Positions 16,163-25,782 of a stretch of DNA of 64,000 nt are shown piece after piece (position 1 is the first letter of the stretch; each line of letters opens with the position of its first letter). The stretch is from SZUA-22 sp963751695 (GTDB taxonomy: Bacteria > Bacteroidota > Ignavibacteria > Ignavibacteriales > Melioribacteraceae), in assembly GCA_963751695.1 (NCBI GenBank), contig CAVVVP010000002.1, positions 310,001 through 374,000 on the forward strand, in the 5' to 3' direction. The notes beneath the pieces were generated by a model. The model saw nothing but the letters and a program-made list of their open reading frames with translations. It searched no databases and was not told the DNA's origin. A program made the translations under genes and the position numbers.

Positions 16163-18199
16163 TTATCTAACCTTAGTACCAATTTTTACATTCGAATCAA
16201 CTTCTATCACATTAAGCTTTCCATCAGCAGTATCAAAAGCAAGAATCATTCCCTGTGATTCAACTCCAAAAAGTTTTGCTGGTCTTAAGTTGGCAACAAA
16301 GACAACTTTTTTACCTATAAGCAATTCTGGTTTATAGCTTTGGGCGATTCCAGCCACAACTTGTCTTTTCTCATTACCAAATTTTACTTGGAGCTTTAAT
16401 AGCTTATCACTCTTTTTAATTTTTTCTGCTTCAGTAATTTCTGCAATTTTAAGATCTACCTTTGAAAATTCTTCAAATGAAATTTCAGGAGAAGTTTCAA
16501 TTATTTCCTCTGGTTTACTCCATTTGTTTATCTGCTCATCGATTGCATCATCATCGATCTTAGTAAAGAGAATCTCGGCTTTATTTATTTGATGCCCTTC
16601 TTTTAGATTAACCTTACCGCTTTCTTTCCAGCTGGTTTGATCTGCATTAAGCATAGAATATATCTTTTTAGTTGAAAAAGGAAGAATCGGAGAAAATACT
16701 CCTGCTAGAGTATAGATTGTCTGAAGGCAAATATTAATCGTTGTCGCACATTTCTCTTTATCAGATTTAACAGTAATCCAAGGTTCAGAATCGTTGAAAT
16801 ATTTGTTAGCTGCTCTTGCTAGACTCATCATTTCAAAAACTGAATCTTTGATCTTATATTTATCTATTAAATCGCCTATCTTCATGGGATATGACTTAAC
16901 TAAATTGAGCATCTCTTCATCTATTGATTCAAGTTTTATCCTTGAAGGAACTTTCCCATCAAAATGCTTATGGGTAAAAGTAAAGGTGCGATTAACAAAA
17001 TTTCCCAAGATATCTGCAAGTTCAGAATTGTTCTTTGCTTGAAATTCTTTCCAATAAAAATCAGTATCCTTACCTTCAGGTAGATTTGACGCAAGTGTAT
17101 ATCTGAGAATATCTGCGGGGAACAATTCAAGAAATTCATCAACATCTATTCCCCAACCTCTTGATTTAGAAAATTTCTTACCTTCAAAATTCAAAAATTC
17201 ATTTGCCGGAACATTTTCTGGTAATAGAAATTTATCATTATTTTCTTCATTCCAAGCCATTAACATTGCTGGAAATATTATTGTATGAAATACAATATTA
17301 TCTTTCCCGATAAATGCTATATATCTAGTATCACGATCTTGCCAGAAGTTGCGCCATCCTTCAACATCACCTCTAGATTTGAAAAGTTCTTTAGTAGCAG
17401 AAATATAGCCTAGTACCGCCTCGAACCAAACGTAAAGCACCTTTCCTTCTGCATCATCGAGAGGAACTTTTACTCCCCAATCAAGATCGCGAGTAACTGC
17501 TCTATCTTTTAGGCCATCTTTAAACCACCCATTACAATAATGTAGAACGTTATCTTTCCACTTAAACTTTTCGTTTGATTCATTGATATATTTCTCTAAT
17601 CTATCTTGATATTTTCCAAGTGGAAAATACCAGTGAGACGTTTCTTTAAGTTGGGGTGTATCACCCGTTATTTTACTCTTTGGATTTTTCAGCTCACTAG
17701 GATCATAAAGTGTACCACAATTTTCGCATTCATCACTCCTTGCTTCCTCAAATCCGCATTTCGGGCAGATACCCTCAACATATCTATCGGGTAGAAACAT
17801 CCCAGCTTTTTCATCATAGAAATGAACTGATTTCTTTTCTTTTAATATTCCTTGTTCATAATAACTTGTAAAGAACTTTTGCGCTGTTTCATGATGTACT
17901 GGTAAACTGGTTCTAGAATAAATATCAAAACTCATCCCAAATTTTTCAAAAGCTCGTTTATTACTTTCGTGATATCTATCAATAATATCTTGAGGAGTTA
18001 CTTTTTCTTGATCAGCTGTAATAGTTATTGGGACACCATGTTCGTCCGATCCGCAAATGTAAATAATATCAGCATTCGTTAACCTTTTATATCTAACAAA
18101 AATATCGGCTGGTAGATAAGCTCCACTTAAATGACCCAAATGGATTCGCCCATTTGCATAAGGCAATGCTGATGTTACAAGAATTTTCTCTTTAGTCAC
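16163..18199 (-). CDS. metG: Methionyl-tRNA synthetase with C-terminal tRNA-binding domain
   Basis: A class I synthetase of 678 residues. The HIGH motif appears as HLGHL after VTSALPYANGRI, and the KMSKS motif as KFSKS within FEGKKFSKSRGWGID. A zinc knuckle CPKCGFEEARSDECENCG (about 142-159) is present. The C terminus (about 575-678) is the EMAPII/Trbp111-like OB-fold (FSKVDLKIAEITEAEKI, GKKVVFVANLRPAKLFG), which aids dimerisation and tRNA binding. It charges tRNA-Met and initiator tRNA with methionine in the cytoplasm. The methyltransferase gene follows 16 bp downstream, so they probably share a transcript. Confidence 0.97.
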   Translation of the reverse strand: MTKEKILVTSALPYANGRIHLGHLSGAYLPADIFVRYKRLTNADIIYICGSDEHGVPITITADQEKVTPQDIIDRYHESNKRAFEKFGMSFDIYSRTSLPVHHETAQKFFTSYYEQGILKEKKSVHFYDEKAGMFLPDRYVEGICPKCGFEEARSDECENCGTLYDPSELKNPKSKITGDTPQLKETSHWYFPLGKYQDRLEKYINESNEKFKWKDNVLHYCNGWFKDGLKDRAVTRDLDWGVKVPLDDAEGKVLYVWFEAVLGYISATKELFKSRGDVEGWRNFWQDRDTRYIAFIGKDNIVFHTIIFPAMLMAWNEENNDKFLLPENVPANEFLNFEGKKFSKSRGWGIDVDEFLELFPADILRYTLASNLPEGKDTDFYWKEFQAKNNSELADILGNFVNRTFTFTHKHFDGKVPSRIKLESIDEEMLNLVKSYPMKIGDLIDKYKIKDSVFEMMSLARAANKYFNDSEPWITVKSDKEKCATTINICLQTIYTLAGVFSPILPFSTKKIYSMLNADQTSWKESGKVNLKEGHQINKAEILFTKIDDDAIDEQINKWSKPEEIIETSPEISFEEFSKVDLKIAEITEAEKIKKSDKLLKLQVKFGNEKRQVVAGIAQSYKPELLIGKKVVFVANLRPAKLFGVESQGMILAFDTADGKLNVIEVDSNVKIGTKVR

Positions 18200-18284
18200 A
18201 ATTTTATCATTTTTTTGAATCTAATTAGTAAATATAACAATAATTGTGCAAAGTGAATCGCATAATGAAAAGAGAAAACTGCTT

Positions 18285-18977
18285 TTAGTTAGTAAGGATT
18301 TTTTTTAGTTCCAATAAATTTTTGATTTCGTAGGTAGGTACAATTCCGGAATTTTCTTTTCCTTCTTCATTAAGCCAGCAAGTATCAATTCCAAAATTAT
18401 TTCCACCTTTAATATCTGAGGTTAGATTATCGCCAATAATGATTGCTGAATCCTTATTTGTATGCTTAAATTTATTGAAAGCATATTCAAATATTTCTGG
18501 AAAGGGTTTTACAAATCCGATTTCTTCAGAGATGATATAATGCTCAAAATATTGATCTAAAATTGATTCGCTGAATCTTGGTTTTTGAACTGAAGTGAAC
18601 CCGTTGGTTATTATTCCAATTTTGAATCTTTCAGAACACCATTTTACTATTTCCTCAGCATGATCAATCAAATAAGTCCCCTCAGAAAGGACCTTCAAAT
18701 AGTTATCGCTAAATTTCTGTGGATTAATTTTGGATTCTGAAATTTCACCTAAAAATCTCTTAAAGCGTTCCGATTTTAATTGTGCAGGAGTTATTTTCTT
18801 TTGTTCAAACTCATTCCAAATCTGTTTATTCACTTTTCGATAATGTGTCATTGTATCTGAGTTCCACTTTCCATCAATACCGAAAAGATGATAAGAATTC
18901 TTCAGTGCTGCTTCGGAGGCCATTTCAAAATCAAACAGTGTCCCGTCTGAATCAAAAAGTACTAATTCATATTTCAT
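18285..18977 (-). CDS. HAD-superfamily YjjG/YfnB-like nucleotidase
   Basis: I start at ATG 18977 because it has AGGAGAAGCA in front and begins at the catalytic motif; an upstream start at 19022 adds a basic tail with no ribosome site. Motif I is LFDSDGTLFDF (nucleophile Asp plus general acid Asp two residues on), motif II is IITNG, motif III is the Lys in FVKPFPEIF, and motif IV is IIGDNLTSDIKGG. The FGIDTCWLN ending and length (230 residues) match the YjjG family, which dephosphorylates pyrimidine and noncanonical nucleotides ('house-cleaning'). Substrate assignment rests on family resemblance. Confidence 0.85.
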   Translation of the reverse strand: MKYELVLFDSDGTLFDFEMASEAALKNSYHLFGIDGKWNSDTMTHYRKVNKQIWNEFEQKKITPAQLKSERFKRFLGEISESKINPQKFSDNYLKVLSEGTYLIDHAEEIVKWCSERFKIGIITNGFTSVQKPRFSESILDQYFEHYIISEEIGFVKPFPEIFEYAFNKFKHTNKDSAIIIGDNLTSDIKGGNNFGIDTCWLNEEGKENSGIVPTYEIKNLLELKKILTN

Positions 18978-19050
18978 TGCTTCTCCTAATAAAATGTCTA
19001 AACCTTTTCTGGATTTAGACATTTATAAAAATTCAGTTTTACTAAATAAA

Positions 19051-20868
19051 CTATTTATTATCGTTATACATTTCGTCAATAAGATTGCTGTATCTGTTCT
19101 CGATTACTTTTCTTTTTAATTTCATTGATGGAGTCATCTCACCACCTTCAATTGTAAATGGTTTGTCTAGTATAGTAAATTTCCTAACTCGCTCATAATT
19201 TGCCAGTTTACGTTGAAACTGTCCAAGATCTTTCTCAAGAAGTTCGTAAATCTGTTTCATCTGTGTTAGTTCTTTTGCGTCACTATATTGAATACGGTGG
19301 GCATCAGCGTATTCTTTAAGCGCTTCATAATCTGGGACAATTAATGCAGTTATGAACATTCTTCTGTCGCCAATGATAATAAACTGATCGATGTACTTAC
19401 TCCCCAGGAATAGATTTTCAATAGGAGTGGGAGCAATATATTTACCACCTGTCGTTTTGAATAAACTTTTCTTTCTGTCGGTAATCATCAAAAATCCCTC
19501 GGCATCAAACACACCAACGTCACCCGTATGCAGCCAGCCATCCTTAAGTGATTGATTGGTCTCTGAATCATTCCGATAATATCCTTTCATTATATTAGGG
19601 CCATGGGCCAAAATTTCACCATCATGTGCAATTTTAACTTCAACTCCGGGCATTACCTTACCCACACTGCCAAATTTATAATCGTACGGTCTATTTACTG
19701 CAATAACTGGAGAGGATTCTGTTAGACCATAACCTTCCAATACTAATATTCCTACGGCTTCAAAAAATTCCCCAAGTTCACGAGCAAGAGCTGCACCACC
19801 AGAGACAAAAAATCTCAAATTTCCACCTGTTTTTTCTCTTACTTTGCTGAATACCAATTTATCAGCGATTTTATGTTTTATTGATAATTTTAATGGTACT
19901 CCAGCTTCAGTTTTCTTTGCTAATTGAAAAGCCCTTCCTATTTCAACAGCCCAATTGAATATTTTTTGTTTCTTTTCAGGAGAAGCTTCCACACCTTTTA
20001 TTATTTTTGAATACATTCTCTCGAATAGCCGTGGAACTGCCGTCATAATTGTTGGTTTTACTTCAACAAGATTAGAGGCAACTTTCTCAATACTTTCTGC
20101 ATATGCTATTTGAGATCCACCCGAGAGAGGTGTATAATACCCTGCCATTCTTTCAAAAATATGACAGAGTGGAAGAAATGAAAGGAATATATCTTTGGGT
20201 CCAAACTCAATAATTTCATGGACTGCCATAACATTAGAAATTATGTTTTTATGTGTTAGCATAACTCCTTTTGGTTCACCAGTTGTACCAGAGGTGTATA
20301 TAAACGTACTGAGATCATTTTCATGAGCTAGTTCAATGTTATCTTGAAAATGCTTTGGATTGTTTTTTGCAAAATCATTTCCCATCTCTTGAACTTGACT
20401 TAGCAAGTAAACACCATTTTCAACTTCATCAATGTGGTTCATGACAATAATAAATCTAAGATTTTTACAGTTTTCTTTTATTTTGAGAACTTTGTTAAGA
20501 TGAAAATTGTTGGAAACAATAATACCTACTGCCTCAGAGTTATTTAGAATAAACTCGATAGTTTCAGAAGTAGATATTGGGTAAAGAGGAACATCAACAC
20601 CGCCCAATCCAAGAATTGCCATATCTGAATATACCCATTCAGGTCGGTTCTCACCTATGATGGCGACTTTGTCACCACGTTTTACGCCGAGCGATGCTAA
20701 CCCAAATGCAAGAGATTCTGTTTCTTCTTTAAATTGTTTATAGGTAATGTCTGTGTAAACTCCATCAATTTTTTGCTGAAAAGCGGAATGTTCCGCCACC
20801 GGACCGTATACATTAACTAAATGGTTATAAAGCTCAGGGATTGTTTTAAACTGCTTAAGTACTGGCAT
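19051..20868 (-). CDS. Long-chain fatty-acid-CoA ligase (AMP-forming)
   Basis: 605 residues of the acyl-adenylate-forming superfamily. The P-loop-like motif is FIYTSGTTGEPKGVMLTH (about 190-207). The A5 motif is GYGLTESSP, A7 is WLHTGDVG, A8 is DRKKSLFKTTGGKYIAP, and a C-terminal Lys lies in SMKLKRK. The KYIAPTPIENLF form and length fit the FadD15/long-chain subgroup with a long linker. It activates fatty acids to acyl-CoA for degradation or lipid remodelling, usually at the membrane. AAGGAG precedes the ATG. It stands apart from other lipid genes here, so its metabolic role is not set by context. Confidence 0.93.
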   Translation of the reverse strand: MPVLKQFKTIPELYNHLVNVYGPVAEHSAFQQKIDGVYTDITYKQFKEETESLAFGLASLGVKRGDKVAIIGENRPEWVYSDMAILGLGGVDVPLYPISTSETIEFILNNSEAVGIIVSNNFHLNKVLKIKENCKNLRFIIVMNHIDEVENGVYLLSQVQEMGNDFAKNNPKHFQDNIELAHENDLSTFIYTSGTTGEPKGVMLTHKNIISNVMAVHEIIEFGPKDIFLSFLPLCHIFERMAGYYTPLSGGSQIAYAESIEKVASNLVEVKPTIMTAVPRLFERMYSKIIKGVEASPEKKQKIFNWAVEIGRAFQLAKKTEAGVPLKLSIKHKIADKLVFSKVREKTGGNLRFFVSGGAALARELGEFFEAVGILVLEGYGLTESSPVIAVNRPYDYKFGSVGKVMPGVEVKIAHDGEILAHGPNIMKGYYRNDSETNQSLKDGWLHTGDVGVFDAEGFLMITDRKKSLFKTTGGKYIAPTPIENLFLGSKYIDQFIIIGDRRMFITALIVPDYEALKEYADAHRIQYSDAKELTQMKQIYELLEKDLGQFQRKLANYERVRKFTILDKPFTIEGGEMTPSMKLKRKVIENRYSNLIDEMYNDNK

Positions 20869-20949
20869 GTTATTCTCCTTATAAGTATCATTTCAATTTA
20901 CTTTAGGATAGATTTAAATGCAACTCCGTTGTCATTTTTTTGAAAGAGA

Positions 20950-22080
20950 TCAAACTTTGATAAATATTTTCTTTCTATAGAGAAGCCACATCAGGAACAG
21001 CCACAACAAAATGAATGAAATTGCGTATGCTAATGAAGCATTAGTTGGACTGAAGAGTGGAACAAATAATCCTTCATATATATATGTTTTAATTGCAATG
21101 CTTTCTCCTTCCGAATTTTCAATCTTTACCATATATAATAGTCTTCCAAAAATTCCAGAAAGAAAGAAAACGGTTATTGCATTCATACCATAAATATGAA
21201 ATGGTTTTATCCACCATTTTTTATCTAGTACATCAATTAGCCAATAGCAAAAAGCTAGAAAGACCAGTGCTAGACCGCCTGTATAGATAACATAAGAACT
21301 TGTCCAAAGGTTCTTGTTAATAGGAAAAGTGAGATCCCAAATATATCCCAATGCCATCAAAACAACTCCATAAAAAAACATCCATACTGTCTTTGTTGTT
21401 TTGTCATTTTCACTCTTTAACCAATAACCGGTCATTACCCCGAGTAAAGCTGTTCCAATAGCTGGCAGTGTGCTTAGTAGTCCTTCAGGGTCCCAATCCT
21501 TTGTTCCTCTCCAAAGATGATCACCGAAAATAATTCTGTCCAGCCAGGCTCCAAGATTTGTTGAAGGTTCAAGATTAGCATATCCAACTCCAGGTACAGG
21601 AACAAGAGTCATCAAACCCCAATAGATTAATAAGATCGAGACAAGATAGTAGATGATGTTTTTCTTATTAACAGTCATAAAAATAATACCTGTGAAGAGA
21701 TACACTATCGCAATTCTTTGTAGCACTCCTGGAATTCTAATTACACTTAAATCGTATTTTGGAAAACCAGCAAGCACTAATCCTAAAAAAAATAGGGTTG
21801 CGCTTCTTCTGATAAGTCTAAATATCACTGGTTTTATGTCTTGCTGGCTTTCTTTTATTTGTCCAAGTGAGAAAGCAGTTGTCACTCCAACAATAAAAAG
21901 GAAGAATGGAAAAACAAGATCTGTTGGAGTACACCCATTCCATTCAGCATGACGGAGTGGAGAATAAATATTTGACCATGATCCTGGGTTGTTAACTAAG
22001 ATCATCAATAGGATTGTAATTCCTCTGAAAACATCAAGTGAAAGTAATCTTTCATTCTTAATAGTGGACATAGTACTCAT
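20950..22080 (-). CDS. NagX/HGSNAT-like multipass membrane acyltransferase
   Basis: 376 residues with about ten membrane segments. The N terminus RLLSLDVFRGITILLMILVN and the HAEWNGCTPTDLVFPFFLFIVG stretch are the signature of the COG4299 family, which includes human heparan-alpha-glucosaminide N-acetyltransferase. The His in HAEW is a conserved candidate catalytic residue in that family. In bacteria related proteins sit with amino-sugar catabolism genes, but none are adjacent here. A transferase acting on a cell-wall or glycan amino sugar is the best guess. It is divergently oriented from the DedA-like gene at 22190. Confidence 0.85.
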   Translation of the reverse strand: MSTMSTIKNERLLSLDVFRGITILLMILVNNPGSWSNIYSPLRHAEWNGCTPTDLVFPFFLFIVGVTTAFSLGQIKESQQDIKPVIFRLIRRSATLFFLGLVLAGFPKYDLSVIRIPGVLQRIAIVYLFTGIIFMTVNKKNIIYYLVSILLIYWGLMTLVPVPGVGYANLEPSTNLGAWLDRIIFGDHLWRGTKDWDPEGLLSTLPAIGTALLGVMTGYWLKSENDKTTKTVWMFFYGVVLMALGYIWDLTFPINKNLWTSSYVIYTGGLALVFLAFCYWLIDVLDKKWWIKPFHIYGMNAITVFFLSGIFGRLLYMVKIENSEGESIAIKTYIYEGLFVPLFSPTNASLAYAISFILLWLFLMWLLYRKKIFIKV

Positions 22081-22154
22081 AATTTTTGTTTGTTAACTTA
22101 TTTGAATTTTAACTTAGAGACAAATTTTACTCTACTACAAAGATCAATTTTTCG

Positions 22155-22160
22155 TATAAT
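22155..22160 (+). promoter_or_regulatory. Candidate -10 box for the DedA-like gene
   Basis: A perfect TATAAT lies 30 bases before the ATG at 22190 in the divergent gap between it and the NagX-like gene. No good -35 is seen 17 bases upstream, so the assignment is tentative. Confidence 0.3.
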
Positions 22161-22189
22161 TGACAACTTATTAATTATCAATTAAGAAT

Positions 22190-22804
22190 ATGAAATTTAT
22201 TAGACAACTTTATGACTGGATGCTTCACTGGGCAGAAACTCCATACGGTGCTCCTGCTCTTTTTATCTTAGCATTTGCAGAAGCATCATTTTTTCCAATA
22301 CCTCCAGATGCTTTATTAATTGCCCTAGTACTTGGAGCAAGAAAAAAAGCTTTTAAATTTGCAACAATATCGACAATTGGATCGGTTACTGGTGCATTAC
22401 TTGGATATGCTATAGGATACTTCGTTTGGTGGAATGCAAATAGTGAATTTTCCTCATTTGCGATTTTCTTCTTTGATAATATTCCTGGCTTCACCCACGA
22501 AATTTTCTATAATGTGCAAGGTTTATATGAAGAATGGAATTTCTGGATAATTTTCACCGCTGGATTTACTCCTATTCCTTACAAAGTATTCACTATAACT
22601 GCAGGTGCATTTGACATAAGTCTATTTATGTTTATTGTTGCGTCAATAATTAGTAGAGCAGGCCGATTCTTCTTAGTTGCCTTCTTGATCTGGAAATTTG
22701 GTGAGCAGATTAAAAAATTCATTGACAAGTATTTCAACCTATTAGCAATTGCGTTTACAGTTTTGCTGGTGGGCGGATTTGTTGGGATTAAATATCTGTT
22801 CTAG
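22190..22804 (+). CDS. YqaA/DedA-family inner-membrane protein
   Basis: 204 residues with about five hydrophobic segments. The family core is visible: LFILAFAEASFFPIPPDALLIAL near the N terminus, and FTAGFTPIPYKVFTITAGAF (about 123-142) with a downstream Arg-rich ISRAGRFF helix. The paired F/P-x-P motifs match re-entrant loops of DedA/VTT-domain proteins, some of which flip or transport lipids. It is one of the few plus-strand genes, co-directional with and 39 bp from the next gene. The precise substrate is unknown. Confidence 0.88.
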   Translation: MKFIRQLYDWMLHWAETPYGAPALFILAFAEASFFPIPPDALLIALVLGARKKAFKFATISTIGSVTGALLGYAIGYFVWWNANSEFSSFAIFFFDNIPGFTHEIFYNVQGLYEEWNFWIIFTAGFTPIPYKVFTITAGAFDISLFMFIVASIISRAGRFFLVAFLIWKFGEQIKKFIDKYFNLLAIAFTVLLVGGFVGIKYLF

Positions 22805-22843
22805 AATCAATAAAATTAATTTTAGCTATTCAATAATAAGTTT

Positions 22844-23383
22844 ATGAAAACTTACGTCTATATAGCACAAAGTCTTGATGGTTTTATTGCAGATAAAAAT
22901 GGGGATCTTGATTGGCTGAACGAAATACAAAATCCGGATAAGGATGATTTTGGTTTCTCAGAATTTATAGAAAGCCTTGATGCCATCGTTATGGGGCGCA
23001 AAACATTTGAAAAGGTATTAACATTTGGAATGTGGCCTTATACAAAACCAGTTTACGTAATAAGTTCAAATCTGAAAAATCTTCCCCTAGGGTATTCTGA
23101 CAAAGCAGAAATTTTGAATCTCAATCCATCAGAGACATTACAAGAATTACAGAAGAAAGGGATGAATAATTTATACATTGACGGCGGAAATTTAATTCAA
23201 AGTTTTCTTTCTGAAGACTTAATTGACGAGCTAATAATAACTACTATTCCAATTCTTTTAGGTGGGGGTATTTCTTTGTTTGGTGAGCTGAAAAAAACCC
23301 TGAGATTCAAACTTCATAAATCTGAAGTTCTTCTAGATGCGCTAATTAAAAGCTATTATTTTAGAGAAGGCAAATCAATTTGA
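22844..23383 (+). CDS. RibD C-terminal-like/dihydrofolate-reductase-fold protein (YyaP/YwjB type)
   Basis: 179 residues beginning KTYVYIAQSLDGFIADKNGD, then DAIVMGRKTFEKVL, PVYVISSNL and LYIDGGNLIQSFL, with a C-terminal ELIITTIPILLGGGISLF. These are the NADPH-binding and structural motifs of the RibD_C family, the reductase half of riboflavin biosynthesis and a DHFR-like fold. The stand-alone form is widespread with no assigned substrate; it should be an NAD(P)H-dependent reductase. It converges with tkt, 26 bp from its stop. Confidence 0.88.
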   Translation: MKTYVYIAQSLDGFIADKNGDLDWLNEIQNPDKDDFGFSEFIESLDAIVMGRKTFEKVLTFGMWPYTKPVYVISSNLKNLPLGYSDKAEILNLNPSETLQELQKKGMNNLYIDGGNLIQSFLSEDLIDELIITTIPILLGGGISLFGELKKTLRFKLHKSEVLLDALIKSYYFREGKSI

Positions 23384-23409
23384 TTGATCTACCCTCTCTC
23401 GTTCGAAAC

Positions 23410-25422
23410 CTATTTACTTTTTTCTACTAACTCTTTTCCTTTCTTTACAATATTTTCAACTGATATTCCGAATTTCTCGTAAAGTGTTTGGTAAGGAGCT
23501 GAAGCACCGTAAGATTCAAGACTGACATAATCTCCATCTAGACCAACATATTTTTCCCAGCCCATTTTAACTGCAGCTTCAACTGAAATTCTGGTTTTAA
23601 TATTTTTTGGCAGAACTGAGTTTTTGTAATCATTTGTTTGTCCATCAAATATTTCCCAACTCACAAAGTTTACAACTCTCGTTTTAACCCCTTGTTTATC
23701 CAATACTTCCGCAGCTTCAATTGAAATCTCAACTTCCGAACCACTTGAAAGAAGTATTAGATCAGGATCTCCTTCAGCATCTTTAATTACATAAGCACCA
23801 AACTTAACATTGTCTGTTGATGCATATTTGTTTCTATCAAGGATGGTCAATTTTTGTCGAGTTAGCGCAATTCCAACTGGGCCACCCTTATGTTCAAGTG
23901 CTAGTTTCCATGCTTCCGATGTTTCGTTAGCATCTGCAGGCCTAAGATAAACAAAACCTGGTATTGATCTTAATGCTGCTGCTTGTTCAACTGGTTGATG
24001 TGTTGGGCCATCTTCCCCAAGTCCTATACTATCGTGTGTAAAAACGTAGATGGGGCTGATTTTCGAAATCGCAGCTATTCTTAAAGAAGGTCGCAAGTAA
24101 TCTGAGAATACCATAAAAGTACCTCCATAGGGAATAACTCCACCGTAAATGGCCATTCCGTTCATAATACCTGCCATTGCATGCTCTCTTATACCGTAAC
24201 GAATATACCCGCCTTCTGGACTTTCAGCTGAGAAATCTTTACCTCCTTTAATATCAGTATTGTTTGAGGGAGTTAAATCTGCAGAACCGCCAAAAAGAGT
24301 CGGTAACTTAGGAGCAATAGCATTTAATACAGTCTGAGATGCATTTCGTGTTGCCATCTTTTCGCCATAATTTTCGAATGCAGGTAAAACATTTTTCCAA
24401 TCATCTCCAAAATCACCACCCATAATTTTCTTGAATAATTCGCATTCATCTGGATATTTAGCTGAGTACTGATCAAAAAGCGAATTCCATTCTTCTTCTA
24501 ACTTGCTACCATTTACTGCAATATCAGAAAAGTGATCATAAACTTCATCAGTAACGTAAAAGTATTTATCCTCAGGAAAACTCAGATTCCTCTTAGTAAG
24601 AACTACTTCTTCTTCTCCAAGTGGAGCGCCGTGAACACCAGAAGTTCCCTTCTTATTTGGACTTCCATAGCCAATAATAGTTTTTGTTATGATAATAGAT
24701 GGCTTCTCCTTTTCAGCTTGTGCATTCTTGACTGCTGTTTCCAATTTTGAGAGATCGTTTCCATCATCTACTGTTTGAACGTGCCAATGATATGCTTCAA
24801 ACCTTTTTGTTACATCATCTGAGTTAGAAAGTGAGGTTGGTCCATCAATTGTAATTTTGTTATCATCAAAGAATACGATCACGTTACCAAGTTGGTTGTG
24901 TCCAGCAAAAGATGCAGCTTCATGTGATATACCTTCCATTAGATCACCGTCGCCAGCCTCAGCATAGACATAATGGTCTAGTATCTTAAAGTCATCTTTG
25001 TTGAATAGTGCCGCCAAATGTTTCTGTGCAACGGCCATACCAATAGCATTTGTGAATCCTTGCCCCAATGGTCCAGTGGTTGTTTCAACTCCAGGAGTTT
25101 CACCGAACTCTGGATGCCCAGGTGTTTTACTCCCCCACTGTCTAAAATTCTTTAAGTCGTCTAGTGTTACTTCATACCCAGATAAATGGAGAATACTATA
25201 AAGAAGCATGCTTCCGTGCCCACCGGATAATACAAATCGATCACGATTCAACCATTTTGGATTTTTGGGATTATATTTCATAATATTTTTATACAGTAAA
25301 TATGCAACTGGAGCTACGCCCATTGGCATTCCAGGATGACCAGTATTTGCTTTCTGTATTGCATCAACAGCTAATAATCGAATCGTATTAATTGATTGTT
25401 GTTCAATTGTTTCGTTGTTCAT
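23410..25422 (-). CDS. tkt: Transketolase
   Basis: 670 residues, full length. The thiamine diphosphate motif is GDGDLMEGISHEAASFAGH (about 157-175) with NKITIDG. Substrate-binding His residues occur in ANTGHPGMPMG, GHGSMLLY and GTSGVHGAPLG. The transketolase signature appears in YGGTFMVFSDYLRPSLR, with FTHDSIGLGEDGPTHQPVE following. It exchanges two-carbon units between sugar phosphates in the pentose phosphate pathway, in the cytosol. Two small uncharacterised genes lie 18 bp upstream in the same direction and may share its transcript. Confidence 0.98.
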   Translation of the reverse strand: MNNETIEQQSINTIRLLAVDAIQKANTGHPGMPMGVAPVAYLLYKNIMKYNPKNPKWLNRDRFVLSGGHGSMLLYSILHLSGYEVTLDDLKNFRQWGSKTPGHPEFGETPGVETTTGPLGQGFTNAIGMAVAQKHLAALFNKDDFKILDHYVYAEAGDGDLMEGISHEAASFAGHNQLGNVIVFFDDNKITIDGPTSLSNSDDVTKRFEAYHWHVQTVDDGNDLSKLETAVKNAQAEKEKPSIIITKTIIGYGSPNKKGTSGVHGAPLGEEEVVLTKRNLSFPEDKYFYVTDEVYDHFSDIAVNGSKLEEEWNSLFDQYSAKYPDECELFKKIMGGDFGDDWKNVLPAFENYGEKMATRNASQTVLNAIAPKLPTLFGGSADLTPSNNTDIKGGKDFSAESPEGGYIRYGIREHAMAGIMNGMAIYGGVIPYGGTFMVFSDYLRPSLRIAAISKISPIYVFTHDSIGLGEDGPTHQPVEQAAALRSIPGFVYLRPADANETSEAWKLALEHKGGPVGIALTRQKLTILDRNKYASTDNVKFGAYVIKDAEGDPDLILLSSGSEVEISIEAAEVLDKQGVKTRVVNFVSWEIFDGQTNDYKNSVLPKNIKTRISVEAAVKMGWEKYVGLDGDYVSLESYGASAPYQTLYEKFGISVENIVKKGKELVEKSK

Positions 25423-25440
25423 TTTAGTCCTCTACTTTTT

Positions 25441-25782
25441 TTATTCACCTATTAAAATTTTACCATCAACTACCGGAGTGACACAAATCAATGGATTCTC
25501 AGGAACACCTAATTGAGAGAAAATCTCCTCAAATAATTGATACTGCATTCCACTCCGTTCCAATTTTGCAAATTTATTGTAACTCATAAATTCACCTTTA
25601 TGGTTCTGTGGAGCATCGAATACAAATGATGTTCTAAAATCCTCCTCTGCTCTTGATTTCAAGAATCTAATTTTTGCATCGTCACCTTCATCACTTTCGT
25701 ATGCTTTAGCCTTAAAGGCAATTACAAAATTATTCTCGATGACGAGATATATATTTAGAATTGTTTCAGATATTTCATTCAT
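25441..25782 (-). CDS. Uncharacterised 113-residue cytoplasmic protein
   Basis: I do not recognise a family. The protein is acidic and soluble-looking, with no signal peptide or membrane segment; it contains ENNFVIAFKAKAYESDEGDDAKIRFLKSRAEED and ends CVTPVVDGKILIGE. Its ATG overlaps the stop of the membrane protein gene by eight bases (ATGAATGA), a sign of coupled translation, so the two products probably act together. tkt follows 18 bp downstream. Confidence 0.65.
   Translation of the reverse strand: MNEISETILNIYLVIENNFVIAFKAKAYESDEGDDAKIRFLKSRAEEDFRTSFVFDAPQNHKGEFMSYNKFAKLERSGMQYQLFEEIFSQLGVPENPLICVTPVVDGKILIGE

Noticed and set aside
23384..23409. GTTCGAAACC as a tRNA T-loop between the RibD-like gene and tkt
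   Set aside because: No stems or anticodon arm can be built within the 26-bp gap.
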